NCBI RefSeq assembly: GCF_963675165.1
Contig: NC_087379.1
Location: forward strand, 2,298,201-2,362,200
DNA length: 64,000 nt
Reading direction: 5' to 3'
Source of the DNA: Halichondria panicea
Lineage: Eukaryota; Porifera; Demospongiae; Suberitida; Halichondriidae
The position numbers and the translations under genes are program-made. Positions 29,921 through 42,323 of the stretch are shown here, piece after piece. Below the pieces are notes generated by a model. The model saw nothing but the letters and a program-made list of their open reading frames with translations. It did not search any database and was not told where the DNA came from. The first letter of the stretch is position 1. The number at the start of each line of letters is the position of its first letter.

Positions 29921-32900
29921 ATGTTGTCTGAGCGCTATGAGACTACCTCGGGGGAAGAGAGTGGAGAGGTTGTAGAGGAGGAGAGAAGCGCACTCATTGT
30001 AGAGGTCTGAAAAACAAGTCTATAGCTAGCTAGCTAGTTCAGTTCAGGCAGTTCAGGCTTTATTAATTATGGTACTATATAAATATACCATGGTAGGATG
30101 GTAGGATGGTTTGCAGGTTTACATATTGCTCCCCCTACAGTGTACACACACGTGCGATGACACATTCTCCTTGTGTCTAGTCCAGGTCTACCCCATATTA
30201 TTTATACACACATTTAATATTGTCTACCCCTCACACAACACACACACACACACACACACGGGGGCACAGGAGACGGCCACAGATGGTGAGGTGTACAATG
30301 CCAAAGCGTGCCTGTCAGCCCGGTCATGCAAGCTGTGCCTTGCCATGTCCATCATTGCAATGGCCTTGGTGCTGGCTACTCTCATAGTAGTACTAGGTGA
30401 GCTACCGTTTTCACCCGAATTACCAGGACACTCTATTCTAAGGGACACTTCGGACTTACGTAATTTTTTTCATTCTATATTAAGGAACAACAGGAAATGT
30501 AAATATTTTTAGACGTCCTGATCTAATTAGAACGAAAAGAGCATGTTAGCTCGATAGAGACTCAAAACTCTTAGAAACTCTCTGGATTCTACTCTCTGGC
30601 ACCGTAATATGTCACTGACGGTTGAAGACACCTTTGTAGACATGGAACCCGCGTACACAGCTTCTAAACTGCACGAAAGACATCTTAGCTGGAGACGCTA
30701 GCCTCGGCCTGGAATCGAGGCCGTGTACATACTTAAATGGGGAAATATTCGTTCTAATTACTACGGGACACCCTAATACAAGGGACACTTCGACTTTAAC
30801 GTAATTTTTCTTGCTCTATTCCAAGGGACACTGCAAGCCGTAATTATTTTTTTGTGTCCCGGTAATTCGGGTGAATACGGTACTGGCATTACCATGGGGA
30901 TGCTGTTGTCTGAACAGTGTGTACTATTTGTAATTCATGGCCAGGAAATGGTCTTAATTTCACTGGTTGAATAATGCCATGTAGTTTCCTTCTCCATACA
31001 GTTTCTAACACACACAGTCGTGTATTGCAAATTTGTCCCTTCATTTATACAACCACCCACACCCACACCTCACACACACACACACACACACACAACACAC
31101 ACACAGTGGCTGGTATCAGTGGTCGTGTGGAGAGGTCCTGTAATGGTATCACCCTCGACGATGTGTTCAACAGTGACTTCAGGTACTCCACCTACTCTGG
31201 GAAATGGACAAGTACGTTGTTACTATACCTACAAATATGACACAAAAATGACACAAATATGGGGCTCTTACCAGTTCCACAAGCCAGCTATTGATTGTAT
31301 GAGGTGTTTTGCCAATAGTACAATGCATGGTTGGTACACCACAAGGGCCCGGTAGGAAGTGGTGTGGTGCTGTCTGACTAGGATGTGTGGAGAGGAATCA
31401 CTTTTCATGTGGCTAGCTTTATCCCACTGTTTAATCTTTTGACCACTAGACAGTCGTAGGAATGCAATTCCTTAGATTACATGTACCCTTGTAATATGGT
31501 GTTACGTGTGCAATACTGGATCCACCCCCGACCCCCCCACACACACACAGGCACAGGTCAGTTGGTCCACTTGTCCCACAATCACGGGTTGCTACTATTC
31601 GACCCCACCACCAACCACACCTCAACTGTCATCACCCTAGACGAACTGGTGAGTGTGTCTATCCTTAATTAGTGGCTTCCCTCAGATCAACTGTAACACA
31701 CTTTCAGAGCTTGCTGCAATAACAACAGCTAGAATTGCAGTTTGCAGTTGGTGATCATTTATTTTAAAAAGGATCACATTCATTTGCCAGTATGCTAGAC
31801 ACCTGAGCAAACTATAGTACATGACTGTACACATGCACTGTATCTAACCCCCTCCCTCCAGAACAATATTGCTGCCACCCACGGCAAGGTGACGGACTTT
31901 AAGCTCTGCCCAAAGTTTACCTCTACCAACCAGGAGCTCCTATTGACAGCCAACCGGGAGAAGGTCTACAGACACTCCTCACTGGCCGACTACATCCTCT
32001 ACAGTAACGGGTAGGTCATGTGACAATCACACGCTACTGAACTATGTATTTAGCAAGACCTGTAAAGAAAGTACAATGCATGTGTATAGCATAACTATAT
32101 ACAATGTAGCTCTAATTTGACTTTGCAACTCTAGCCAAACTGTGTTTGCTTACCATTCTCTTACCCTTTTCTGCCTCCAGGGAGGTGTTCAATGTGACGA
32201 GGCCCTCGGGGCTGGAGGGTAGTAAGATCCAGTACGCTGACTGGAGCCCCACTGGACTGCTTATTGTAAGAGCTGCCACAATATATATTAATAGCCTATA
32301 ACATTATTATACCAAAAATACATTCAAAATTATGGTCGCCCTGCATGAATAAGTAAGTCTGTTTAATACTTCATAAACTCTCTACATGTATAGCATGTAG
32401 TTTGTCCTGTGTGAAGCCACCTCATTATAATTACAGCCACTGTTGGTGTAGAACTAACCCTGACTGATTTTTCTGACTAACGACTTACAAGTACCAACGC
32501 CTTATGTTGTGCCAACACACAGGCAATGGTGATAGACTACAATATATACCTCTTTGACACATCATCTCCTTCTTCCGAGCCTGTTACCGTGACAACTGAT
32601 GGCTCCGAGACGGGGCTGTACAATGGCATACCTGACTGGGTCTATGAAGGTGAGTGTAGCATTGAAATTAATTTAATTGCAATGTTGTGTTTAGATCAAT
32701 GATTGCGTTCGGGTTCAGTCTTGTAGAAAGAGCATTGGTTTGATAGGGTGAAAATAATGGGCCCTGTTTTGAAAGCTAACTTTGAGAGTGCTCATAACTT
32801 GAGTGCTCATAACTTGAGTAGGATTGTGTATTTTAATTCACAATTAAAAGGTGTATTTTTTAGCCCTTTGAAATACCTATCGAATCCAAAGTAGTGTAAT

Positions 32901-35033
32901 TATTTTTAAAGTCCATGTAAAGTGAGATACATGATTGTACACGTACTACTGTCTTAACCATTGCATTGCTACACACAGAGGAGGTTCTATCAACGGACTC
33001 TGCCCTCTGGTGGTCACATGATGGGACTGGACTCTTGTACGCCTCGTTCAATGACACACCCGTCAGAGAGTACTCCTTCCCTCAGTACGGGTTGCCTAGC
33101 AACCAGTACACCCACATTGAGTCCATACCCTACCCCAAAGTGAGTGTGCAGTGAAAGATGACAAATTATTTGTCACAGATTTAATCTTTCGACTTCATAC
33201 GTATCTTTAATAATGCTCTCATAAGCAAATCCACGTCTTTAGTTGTGTGCTACTGTACATGTATATCTACGCCCTGTACATGAACAGTAGCAATGCTTTT
33301 GAACTCATCGCTTGTAAACTATTGAACTCTGTACATGTAGTGGCATACCTCATCTTTGCTTACCCTCCCTCCCTTCAGCCTGGCACTCCCAACCCCACTG
33401 TGACTATGTACATGGTCAACATCAGCACTATCAACGATGGACCACCCAGTCTCATCACCATACCCATGCCCTCACTGTGAGTGTCTCTGCATACTTAGTA
33501 TGTAAATTATATTGTACAGTCTACTACCACTATTCTGGACTTTGTTCGGGCAAGTAACAAATTCTTCCTACATGTACATGTATCTATACAGAATGTGTTC
33601 AGTTTGTTCGCCTTCTATTTAGCGATTTGTGTATTCCATAGCCACCATACTACACTACCGCAAGTAATTTGAAATGCCAACCACACTACAGTGGAACCTC
33701 TGTTACAGTATAGGAAAGTTGGCATTCATCAGCCTGATAGAATGTTGTTTTATCTCGAGGAAAGGTTTTGTTTAATGTACTACAATCATGCATTGTACCT
33801 CTTTTCAACTCTTTCTCATCTTCCCCCAGGGACTACTACATGATCTACGCTGGTTGGGTGGAGGGTGGAGATTTCTTTGTGTGCTGGCTTAATCGGGATC
33901 AGAACACCTCCTACTGTTGTACGTACGTAGATAGTGTCTGCACCACCGTCTTCACTGAGACCCATAGCAACGGATGGGTGGAGCTGGTAGGACTAACATG
34001 GCGTGTGTAGTAATTACATACAGTAAGGTGGCGTCTGAACATAGAGTACACACACATGACTAGCTTCCATTCCAGGTCACAAAATCTAATACCACAATAC
34101 TGGAATCAAGGCTAGCACGTGACTTGTACTTGGTTCACAGCTTTCCAGTGTCATTTTTGAAGAGCTTGAATCATTTCCCATCAATAAAATGTTTTGAGTA
34201 TTAATTTTGTTCACATTAATACATGCACTTCCACCCCCCCCCCCAGGTCCAGGCTCCCATTGGTAAACTGGACAGTCAGGGTCAGACCCAATTCATCACC
34301 GTCTACCCGCAGACTGTGGGGGATGATAGCTACCCCCACCTGGCACAGGCTGGACCCACGGGGGAGATGACGTTCCTCACTCCTGCCGCACCCTGGGAGG
34401 TCACGCAGATAGTGGGCGTGGCAGGGGACCACATGTGAGTTGACCAACTAACTGCATCCCTTCCATTTCTTCAGCAATGATAAAATACTTCACCTATAAT
34501 TTTTTAAGTCACAGCACCTGAATTTTAGGAAATTTTACAAACAACTAGAGTTAATTCTTTCAACTCCATTAGCGGCAATAGTCTGACCGCCCACTCTCTC
34601 TATACTAATGTAGCATGATGCATTCATAGAACCAGAAGCTGCTGTAGTGTTATGTAAGGCACTGTTTGTTTGTTTCCCTCCTCTCCAGTCTGTATGTGAC
34701 TACTGAGAAGGGCCCGGGCACTCGCCACGTACACGGCTACAGTCTGACAACCAAGAGCTCCATGTGTCTCACCTGCTCACAAGAAGACTGGGGCATATTA
34801 GACAGTGAGTCACTTACCCTGAGCATAGTAACTGTAATGTTTGTTGTTGAGCATTTGAATAACATGGCTATTAATAAGTAGTAAAAAAAAGACTCCATGG
34901 ATACTACAGTGAGTTCTGGAGGCTCTGTTACAATGTTAGTGCAACAGCTACATTTTTTTAGAGCATTCAATTTCGAACGGAAGACTTTCATGTCAATAAC
35001 TACACCATTATAATTATTATGCCTATTGGGAAG

Positions 35034-35103
<70 letters not shown>

Positions 35104-36950
35104 AGGTCCCAATCCATCATTACCCCAGTCATGTGACTACTTCAGTGTCAGCTGTGACGACACACTCGCTCACTGTCTCCTCACATGCCTCGGACCCTGT
35201 ATTCCCTTCTCACTCTTTGTTACCTTCAATTCGTCGACTCATGCATTCCAGCCAATCAGATTCATGGAGAGGAACGTACATGTTCACGACTCAGTCCGAG
35301 ATCTCTGTCTGCCCAAAATGGAGACCTTTCAAGTGCCGTCTGAGGAGGCGGGTGAGTGGGCACTAAATGGGAAAATGCTCCTCCCCCCTCAGTTTAACGC
35401 CGACAAGAAATACTCTGTCCTCGTGTATGTGTACGGAGGACCAAACAGCCAGACTGTGAGTGGGCGTACACATATCATTGTTATTAGTCTAGTATGCACA
35501 TACTTTTGTGCAGGTAGACTCTCGTACAATGCTGAGCAGTCTAAGTCGTCTCTATTACGTAACACAGCTCAATGTTATTCTGGTCAGTGTGGATGGGCGG
35601 GGGACTGGGCACAGAGGGAGCAAGTGAGTGGGTGTGGCTACTTTTACCTACATGTAGTTCATCTTTTGGTGTCTTGAGTGTTTTAGCCTCTCAAGCAATG
35701 CCTTGTGTTTAATACAAGTATATATTTTGTTGCACTCACACACATAGCTTCAAGTTCTCGGTGTACCGTGACTTGGGTAACTACGAGACGGTGGACCAGC
35801 TGAGGGGAGGGCGGTACCTCAGGGGACTCCCCTATGTTGACGGGAACCACCTCGCCATCATGGGAGCGGTGAGTGCAGTCCGTTAGTTTGTGTAGTGTTA
35901 GGAACACGTACTTTGTTACATTTGTGCATTTGTGTGTAATCAATTTGTGCAGTTTGGTGCTTACAAATTTCTAATGTAAATGCTGTCACTTATTTTTTTA
36001 AAGTTAGTTAGTTTAAGTCTGATTCCGTATGACCTACATGTTACTGTAGTACCAACTATTGGACTAAAGATAACACGTACACACACACGTGTCCTTTCCT
36101 TTGCTAACCCCCCTCCCCCTCCCCCCATGCACACAGTCGTACGGAGGGTACATGGCTGCTAGAGTAGGTAGCAGTGGAGAGGGTGTGTTCAGTACGGCCA
36201 TCTCTCAGGCACCCGTCACTGACTGGAGATATTATGGTGAGCAGAACTATAACTCTACGATATAATACTCTTGTTCTAGGGAGAGCAGCTTTATTTATGA
36301 CACATGTAAATGTACCGCTATAATTAACTAGGACATGATCATTCTGTAGATTCTATCTACACTGAGAGATACATGAACCAACCTCAAAACAACCCAGTGG
36401 GATATGCCGTAAGTTTTGTCATGTGAACATCACATGATGCAAGCTTCAACTATACATTAATTACCCCCCCCCCCCCCCCAGAACTCATCTGTACTGTCCA
36501 GAGCAGCTAAACTAAGTGATGTCCACTTCCTGTTGATACATGGAACCGGAGATGGTAAGGAAATTGTTTTGTGTGCCTCAAACTGCAATAATTCATTGAT
36601 CGATTTCTCTCCATTGTTTGCAGACAATGTTCACTTTCAGCACACTGCTCAACTGGTGGAGGCCCTCACTCAGGCTGATGTACAGTTCAGATTACAGGTC
36701 AATAACTACACGTACATGTAGACTACATTATAATTATGTACTTGCTACAGCCTAGAGTGTACTGTTTCTACGTGTATGTGTGTATGTGTATGTGTATGTG
36801 TATAAACTGACAAATAAAAAAACTAACATGCGTATATCAATTGTCTTACAGATCTACACTGACAAGACCCACAGCATCTCCGGGGGCAACACACAGAGGC
36901 ACCTGTACGAACTCATCTCAGACTTCCTGAGAGTCTCGTTGTATGACTGA
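29921..36950 (+). CDS. DPP4: Dipeptidyl peptidase IV-like type II membrane serine protease (20 exons)
   Basis: S9B prolyl dipeptidase, cell-surface, trimming X-Pro/X-Ala dipeptides. Exons: 29921-30004, 30270-30396, 31107-31211, 31551-31648, 31862-32010, 32181-32265, 32523-32649, 32979-33139, 33379-33476, 33830-33986, 34247-34434, 34689-34804, 35106-35455, 35514-35623, 35748-35868, 36137-36236, 36350-36408, 36482-36554, 36624-36697, 36852-36950; frame closed, 826 residues (human DPP4 766). A cytosolic acidic N-terminus precedes a signal anchor (about 48-70) and the beta-propeller with WVYEEEV (Glu259-Glu260 bind the substrate amino terminus). The catalytic region has VDGRGTGHRGS, the nucleophile motif GASYGG (Ser693; human GWSYGG), HGTGDDNVHF (Asp769) and TDKTHSIS (His801). 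All triad residues are present, unlike DPP6/DPP10. DPP4 versus FAP is not resolvable. Exon 1 relies on an ATG with an in-phase GTCTGA donor and is the least certain exon. Confidence 0.93.
30403..30882. mobile_element. 480-bp TIR element in DPP4-like intron 2
   Basis: Starts TACCGTTTTCACCCGAATTA and ends with the inverse (GGTAATTCGGGTGAATACGGTA). The inside repeats 'GGGACACT' motifs in both orientations. It carries TAGCCTCGG…GGAATCGAGGC at 30697-30722. Non-coding. Confidence 0.85.
31074..31105. repeat. CA repeat abutting an acceptor
   Basis: Interrupted CA array running directly into the CAG acceptor of DPP4-like exon 3. Confidence 0.85.
35037..35098. repeat. (CA)n microsatellite before DPP4-like exon 13
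   Basis: About 30 CA units end seven bases before the exon 13 boundary (35106). Confidence 0.95.
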
Positions 36951-37125
36951 CAATCTCATGTTTTAGCACTGTAATGCTTCAAGTTTATAGTTTATAATTC
37001 TATTATATTGTACGTACGTTGTTTTCACAGTGTGTTTTAAATTTCATGTATTGTAAAATCGACATAATTATAAGTTTACATTTAAAGTGGGCGGTGCATG
37101 GGAAAAAATAACACAATAATTATTG

Positions 37126-38054
37126 TTAATCATCACATTCGTCCAAATGACTTAAAACTATTGAAGGTTTAGTTCTGACCTTGGGTTGTTTGTCAGTCCC
37201 GGAAGTCATACCACACCCACTGTCTTTCTTGTTCGATGTAGTTTTCTTCTTCCCCTCACCACCCACCATCGACCCATCACTCTTTTGTTCTTTGCTGCCT
37301 TCAGTCTCATCCTGCAAGCCTGCAGCTGGATTCTTAACTGTGTCCGAGTTAGCCCCTTTTGATCTTGTAGGCTTCTTAAACACAACTTTTTTGTTTCCGA
37401 CATCTTGTGGGTCATCTTTTTCTGGCTGATTTCGTTGTTTTAGTTGATCTAGGAACTGATATGCCACCGTCCTGTTAATCTTCTCGGCTGATAATCCAGA
37501 TAATTGTTCTGTCCCGTCATCTTTCAGGTCGTACTTAGTCCACTTGGACAAGTCTTTCTGAGGTTTGTCGTGACTCCGCCTTCTCGGTTCACATGACTTT
37601 GCATGGTGATGAGGTATCGAGTGTTGGGGAGGTTTGATTCCATTAGGTGTATCGATCTCTTGTGTTGAATGGTTGATTTCATCAGGGCCCGAGCTCGTTC
37701 GTAGACGTTTGGCTGGAGGGGTATAAACTCCATGGGGCCTTTTGAACTTGTCGTCTCCGGGGGAAGTGCTGCAATAAAGATTTTAAGTCCGCACAGAATT
37801 TTATGAATCTATGGTGAATGTATGGTACAGTGAAGGTAGATGCCAGACCATTACTACAGTGCCAATATGCTAAATTGGTACATGTTGCTATACGTACGTA
37901 TGTATGTATAGATCTACATGTATCTATCGACTACAGGAGCTCTGCAAGTTTAATAGTGTATCCCTTACACATTTGCTTCAGGCTTTTCAGGTAGTGCTTT
38001 AAGAGTGTCCAATGCTCCGAAAATGTCGGCAGACCTTTTGTTGAAATCATCCAT
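37126..38054 (-). CDS. TSSC4: TSSC4-like U5 snRNP assembly protein, two exons
   Basis: TSSC4 helps assemble and recycle the U5 and U4/U6.U5 snRNPs in the nucleus. Exons on minus are 38054-37969 and 37768-37126; the donor is GTAAGG, the acceptor GCAG, phase 2, 242 residues. Family landmarks appear in order: FNKRSADIFGAL near the start (human QRSRDIF), KFKRPHG, KWTKYDL followed by an Asn/Ala helix ending AYQFLDQL (human RWTKYSLED…ALAFL), and KVVFKKPTR. The C-terminal third is Lys/Ser/Gly-rich and disordered. Human TSSC4 is about 329 residues, so this is a shorter form. It converges on the DPP4-like gene with 175 bp between stops and is head-to-head with receptor A. Confidence 0.85.
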
Positions 38055-38306
38055 TTTTGCATAGGTTTAGATCGGCACATACACAAGTCTCTGCTACCCA
38101 AGAGGGGGTGGGGCTCGTACAAATGTGATAGGGGTTTGACTCGAGATTACAGCTTGCCGGTCCCATTGCCTCGAATCCACGCCGATAATCGGCGTGATTA
38201 TCAGTGGATGGCTACCGTTGTTCCCATAATTCATAAATCTATATGAATGTGTGAGTGACATGTGTGAAGTGTTTGAACAATTCTCCTAAAAAGCTAAGAA
38301 AAGGTG
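38055..38306. promoter_or_regulatory. head-to-head promoter interval, TSSC4 / receptor A
   Basis: 252 bp separate the two start codons. It contains GACTCGAGATTACAGC (about 38138-38153), a block also found upstream of receptors B (42229-42244) and C (59388-59404), and a TAGCCTCGA-type hairpin insertion at about 38167-38212 that B and C lack. Confidence 0.55.
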
Positions 38307-41300
38307 ATGAACTGTAAGTTATTAGCAATAGCAAAAATTATTTCTAGACCTTTAATTAATGACATCTCTGTACCTTGCATCCAGCTGTAGTGTTTCAAGT
38401 CTTCCTTTCCCTGGGGCTGATTTTCACTTTTTCTGCAAGCTGTAGCAGAAAGCTAATGGGTCAGTTGTCAGTTGATTGATGAATGTATATGATATATTTA
38501 CGGTGTATATATACCAGCTATACTTCTTCTTTGACGCAGCTAATGCATTGAATAAGAGATGCCTAGCTGAAGGAGAGCCAACTTCCTGTGATTGCCAAGC
38601 ACCTCTCCAGAGAGGCTCAATGGAATGGACAGGCAACAGCTCAGGTTATGTTTGCCCTGGGATCAACACTGGACAAGCCAATCTCATTGTATTTGCATTG
38701 GGAGAAACATGCTCTGCAGAGGGACAAAATGATGTATCATGTGGACCTTACTTTGCAAACATCACCTGCAACGAGAATGGCTACTTATCTGTTCTCTCCT
38801 TTACTGCTAACAGCAATATGAACGGTGGTACGATTCTATGCCAACAAAACCTAACTGGGGCAGAACCTTATCAACAATTCTCCATCAGAGTAGGAGGTAA
38901 TTACAAATCGCTTGAATTGTATACAAATCATTAATTTTATGCAGTTCGACCTTACCCACCGGCCCAAGCCAACCTGACTTTCCCGATGAACAGAAATCTT
39001 CAATTGGACTGGACTCCTCCGGCAAACCCAGTGATTGGTGGAATACGAGGCTACCTGTTGTATTTCTCTCCAGGTTGTGGCACCTGCTCACACTCAGAAT
39101 TAGTCAGTAATACGACCTTCACTGCTCTATGTAATGAATGGCAAGCTAATGGACAGACTTGTGTCTTTGAGGTCAGGACAGTGACAGAAGATTGTGGACT
39201 AGAGAGCCCCCCTCTCAGAAAAATCAGCATTATTGATGGTGAAATCATTGCATTCTGCATAATTATGCTTATAATTATGTCAAATTGCAGATACACGTCC
39301 TACTAACATCAGAGTCTCCATACTTTGCACAGTGGAAGTGGACCCTCGTACAATTCATGTGGAATGGAGTGTAAGCATGCAGCTATAAAAATATAGGTCG
39401 CAATTCCTTATATGTCCCTTAATTAATCCTATCGCTTACAGTTTGCATGGTATTTTTGCTTAGCTAGCCTTTATATAATTATAGGCACATGTTTAGTATA
39501 CCGTAACACATAGCTTCTACGCATACACACAATACACGCAGTACATTCCTCCCCAAGTTATCGATCCCAGTATGCTCCCAGAAGTCCAAGGTTTCACGCT
39601 CATAATATCAGATAACCGAACTGCCCGAAGACTGTTTCTCTCTGGTGCACAAGTTAGGGAACATTCTTTCAACTCCTCATTTCTCCAAGCTGCTAATTTG
39701 ACAGGAAATACCAACCTTATCTGGGTAGTAGCAGAAACAGCAGCTGACAGAATTCCTAGTGAATCAATTCTGTTTTCGGCGACAGGTAAAATACAATGTG
39801 TATAGTAATGCACCTGTATACATATTCCATATAACAACGTGTGAATTTTGGCAAGCATAAAAGCCCGTTCAATTAATAATGAATGTGCTGCGTTAGCTAT
39901 AGCCAGATGAAGTAGATGTATATCTGACCCATTTCCACCACATTTCAATGCAACAAATTTGCTGTAAATCAGCTAAAATTAGTACCTTAAAAACAATTAC
40001 CTGAAATCGCTAAATACTGAGTGCGGCCGGGTATGAAGTTTTGTTAAACATAAATGGAGAGCATAATGATTCATTATCCTCATGATCAAGACAAGAACCG
40101 CAAAATTAGTCATTAGATTCGAGGTAAGGTCGCTTTTAAGCTGAGACTATTTCCTGAAATATAGCCACCTCGCTATTCTGGCCAAGCTGCACTGTCCCAA
40201 GGGTAACTGGATTAACGACAGTCTACTGTAAATAGTAACGTTATAATTAATTAAGAGTTATGAAGTATCAAGCATGAGGGCGAATTGCCTGTATATATTG
40301 AATATTATAATTATTAATTATGGATTCTCATGCTTTATATCTTGAGGACCTCTTACCAAATCATGCCCTGAGGCTACGCGACCATGTAATAAAATAACAC
40401 GGAACGTTACACCCTTGTTTCCTTAACAATGTGCTATTATCCCGCTATTTGCAGATGAGTTGATCACTGGTATTGACCTAAGCCAAATTTTAACTGAGCA
40501 GCAGTGCGTACAAATCTCCATCAACAGCTTCTGTAAAAAGAGTGCAGCTTCCTTTCAAGTTCAACTCAGATTCTCCAGAGGCATTTGTGAGGATAATGCT
40601 GTAGAAACAACCACAAACAATTACACGCTACAGACAAATCACATAACGTGTATTCCTACAGAAAACTATTCGAATTGCTTCTCTGTTGTAGTCTATAATG
40701 ATGGAATGGAAATTGGTGCAAGTGATCAACAGCAGCTAATACTTTCTGAGTGTAACACAAGCTCTATAACTGCCTCTGGAGTCTGGTTTAACTCAACCAT
40801 GGGTCGAGTGTCTCTAGGAGATTCCGTCCCTCACAACACACAGCTGGATATTCACTGTAACCCTTATTGCCGCATGCTTGTCGGAGATAACAACACTCTT
40901 TGTATCAACGGAACTTTTGAGCCAGCTGGTAATGCTCGGTGTGACTGCTCTCCAGGTAATTTCATATTGTGCATGTGTACAGTTGATTCTATTTACCTTC
41001 TCTTTTTGTTACAGATACGGCAGATATTGATAGGTTGTTACTTATTTACTTCTTTGCCTCCATTCCGATGTATATTTGCATCTGTGGTATGATCCTATGC
41101 GGGTGTGGTGTGCACATATACGTATACGGTAGGTGTAACTTGTCATAATCTCATTATCACTTGTTTCACAGTTTATATTATATGCAGAATTTTTTGCGCC
41201 GTTGTTCACTGGTGAATACGATAGCTCGAGAGTGCCCCAATCTAGTACTCCTAATACAAATCGTCCTCGTCCCAAACAGAAGTTGGCCGGATCTAATTGT

Positions 41301-41909
41301 AGCCCCAAACAAAAGAATGTGTCAAGATCCAGAGTTGTACCCTTAACACCGATAATAGAAGAACCTACACCGTTAATAAAACTATCTTCTGCTGATACTG
41401 GTGGTCCTCGTCCCAGACAAAGGAAGGTGTTTGGATCCAAATGTATGCAATTAGAAATACCTATTACTAATCGTCCTCATCTCAAACAAAATAAGTTGTC
41501 CAGATCTGGTTCTGTACCACTAGAAGAATGTAATACTGATGATGGTTCTCCTCCTAAACTACAAAAGACGTTGTCCGTAGAAGTAGAAGTGCATGATACT
41601 GATGACACTTCTCATCGCAACCAAGAGAAGCTGTCTGAATCCATACAGCTAAAAGAAGTAGCTCCTGCTAGTACTGATGATGATCCCCGTCCCAAACAAA
41701 AGAAGCCGTCAGAATCCATACAGCTAAAAGAAGTAGCTCCTGCTAATACTGATGATGATCCTCGTCCTCGTCCTAAACAAAAGAAGTTGTCCAAACCCAG
41801 ACCAAATACTACTCAACCGAAACAAAAGAATTTGTATGAATCCAGATCACCATTGGCAGAAGTACCTAATACTGCTCGTCTCAAGTTGTCTGCATATAGA
41901 AGTGCGTGA
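38307..41909 (+). CDS. receptor A: Ig-like/Fn3/sushi-like single-pass membrane protein with repetitive tail
   Basis: Not a family I can name. Exons: 38307-38313, 38385-38459, 38540-38896, 38945-39238, 39291-39370, 39542-39785, 40455-40955, 41015-41128, 41188-41909; 797 residues. The signal peptide (MN/SVVFQVFLSLGLIF…) is split by a 7-base first coding exon. Residues 28-146 are Cys-rich and Ig-like (RGSMEWTGNSS, CGPYFANITC, GGTILCQ). Residues 147-244 are Fn3-like (LDWTPPANPVIGG, GYLLYFSPGCGTC). Exons 5+6 (to 352) are a second Fn3-like unit. Residues 353-519 are a Cys-rich module ending in a sushi-like segment (LDIHCNPYCR…CINGTFEPAG). Exon 8 is the transmembrane helix and exon 9 a 240-residue Lys/Pro/Asp/Glu tail. 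Introns are phase 1 except intron 5, typical of shuffled extracellular modules. Many N-glycosylation sequons. Intron 6 is expanded to about 670 bp. Confidence 0.85.
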
Positions 41910-42323
41910 TACTGATAATAATCCTCGTCCCTAACTAGAGACTAGAAGTATGAGCTTAAGACTGTGATTAGTAGTTTATTTATCTAATAACTTTTTGTGA
42001 ATGTCAAAAGATTATTTTAGGAGGAGGACGTCTTATAATTGTTTCACATGTGTCCAGAGATTATTGCTAACCCTCTCTCCAATAAGCTATGGATCTACAC
42101 AGCACACTGTGTCGTTGTGTAATAGAAAACAACAATGTATGTACCTTATGTCTGATGAGGAATGGTGATGCTGCTTCTACTTGTACGCATGCGTTCAGCT
42201 CATGAGATAAATGGACGTGTTGGGGTTTGACTCGAGATTACAGCCTGCTCAACTGTGTGGTGTCATTATGGCATTCCATTATTATTCATTATCCTGAAGT
42301 ATAATTATCTCCTGAGAGAAGTG

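Noticed and set aside
37181-37429. Plus-strand ORF opposite TSSC4
   Set aside because: Shadow of the TSSC4 C-terminal exon, with no signals of its own.
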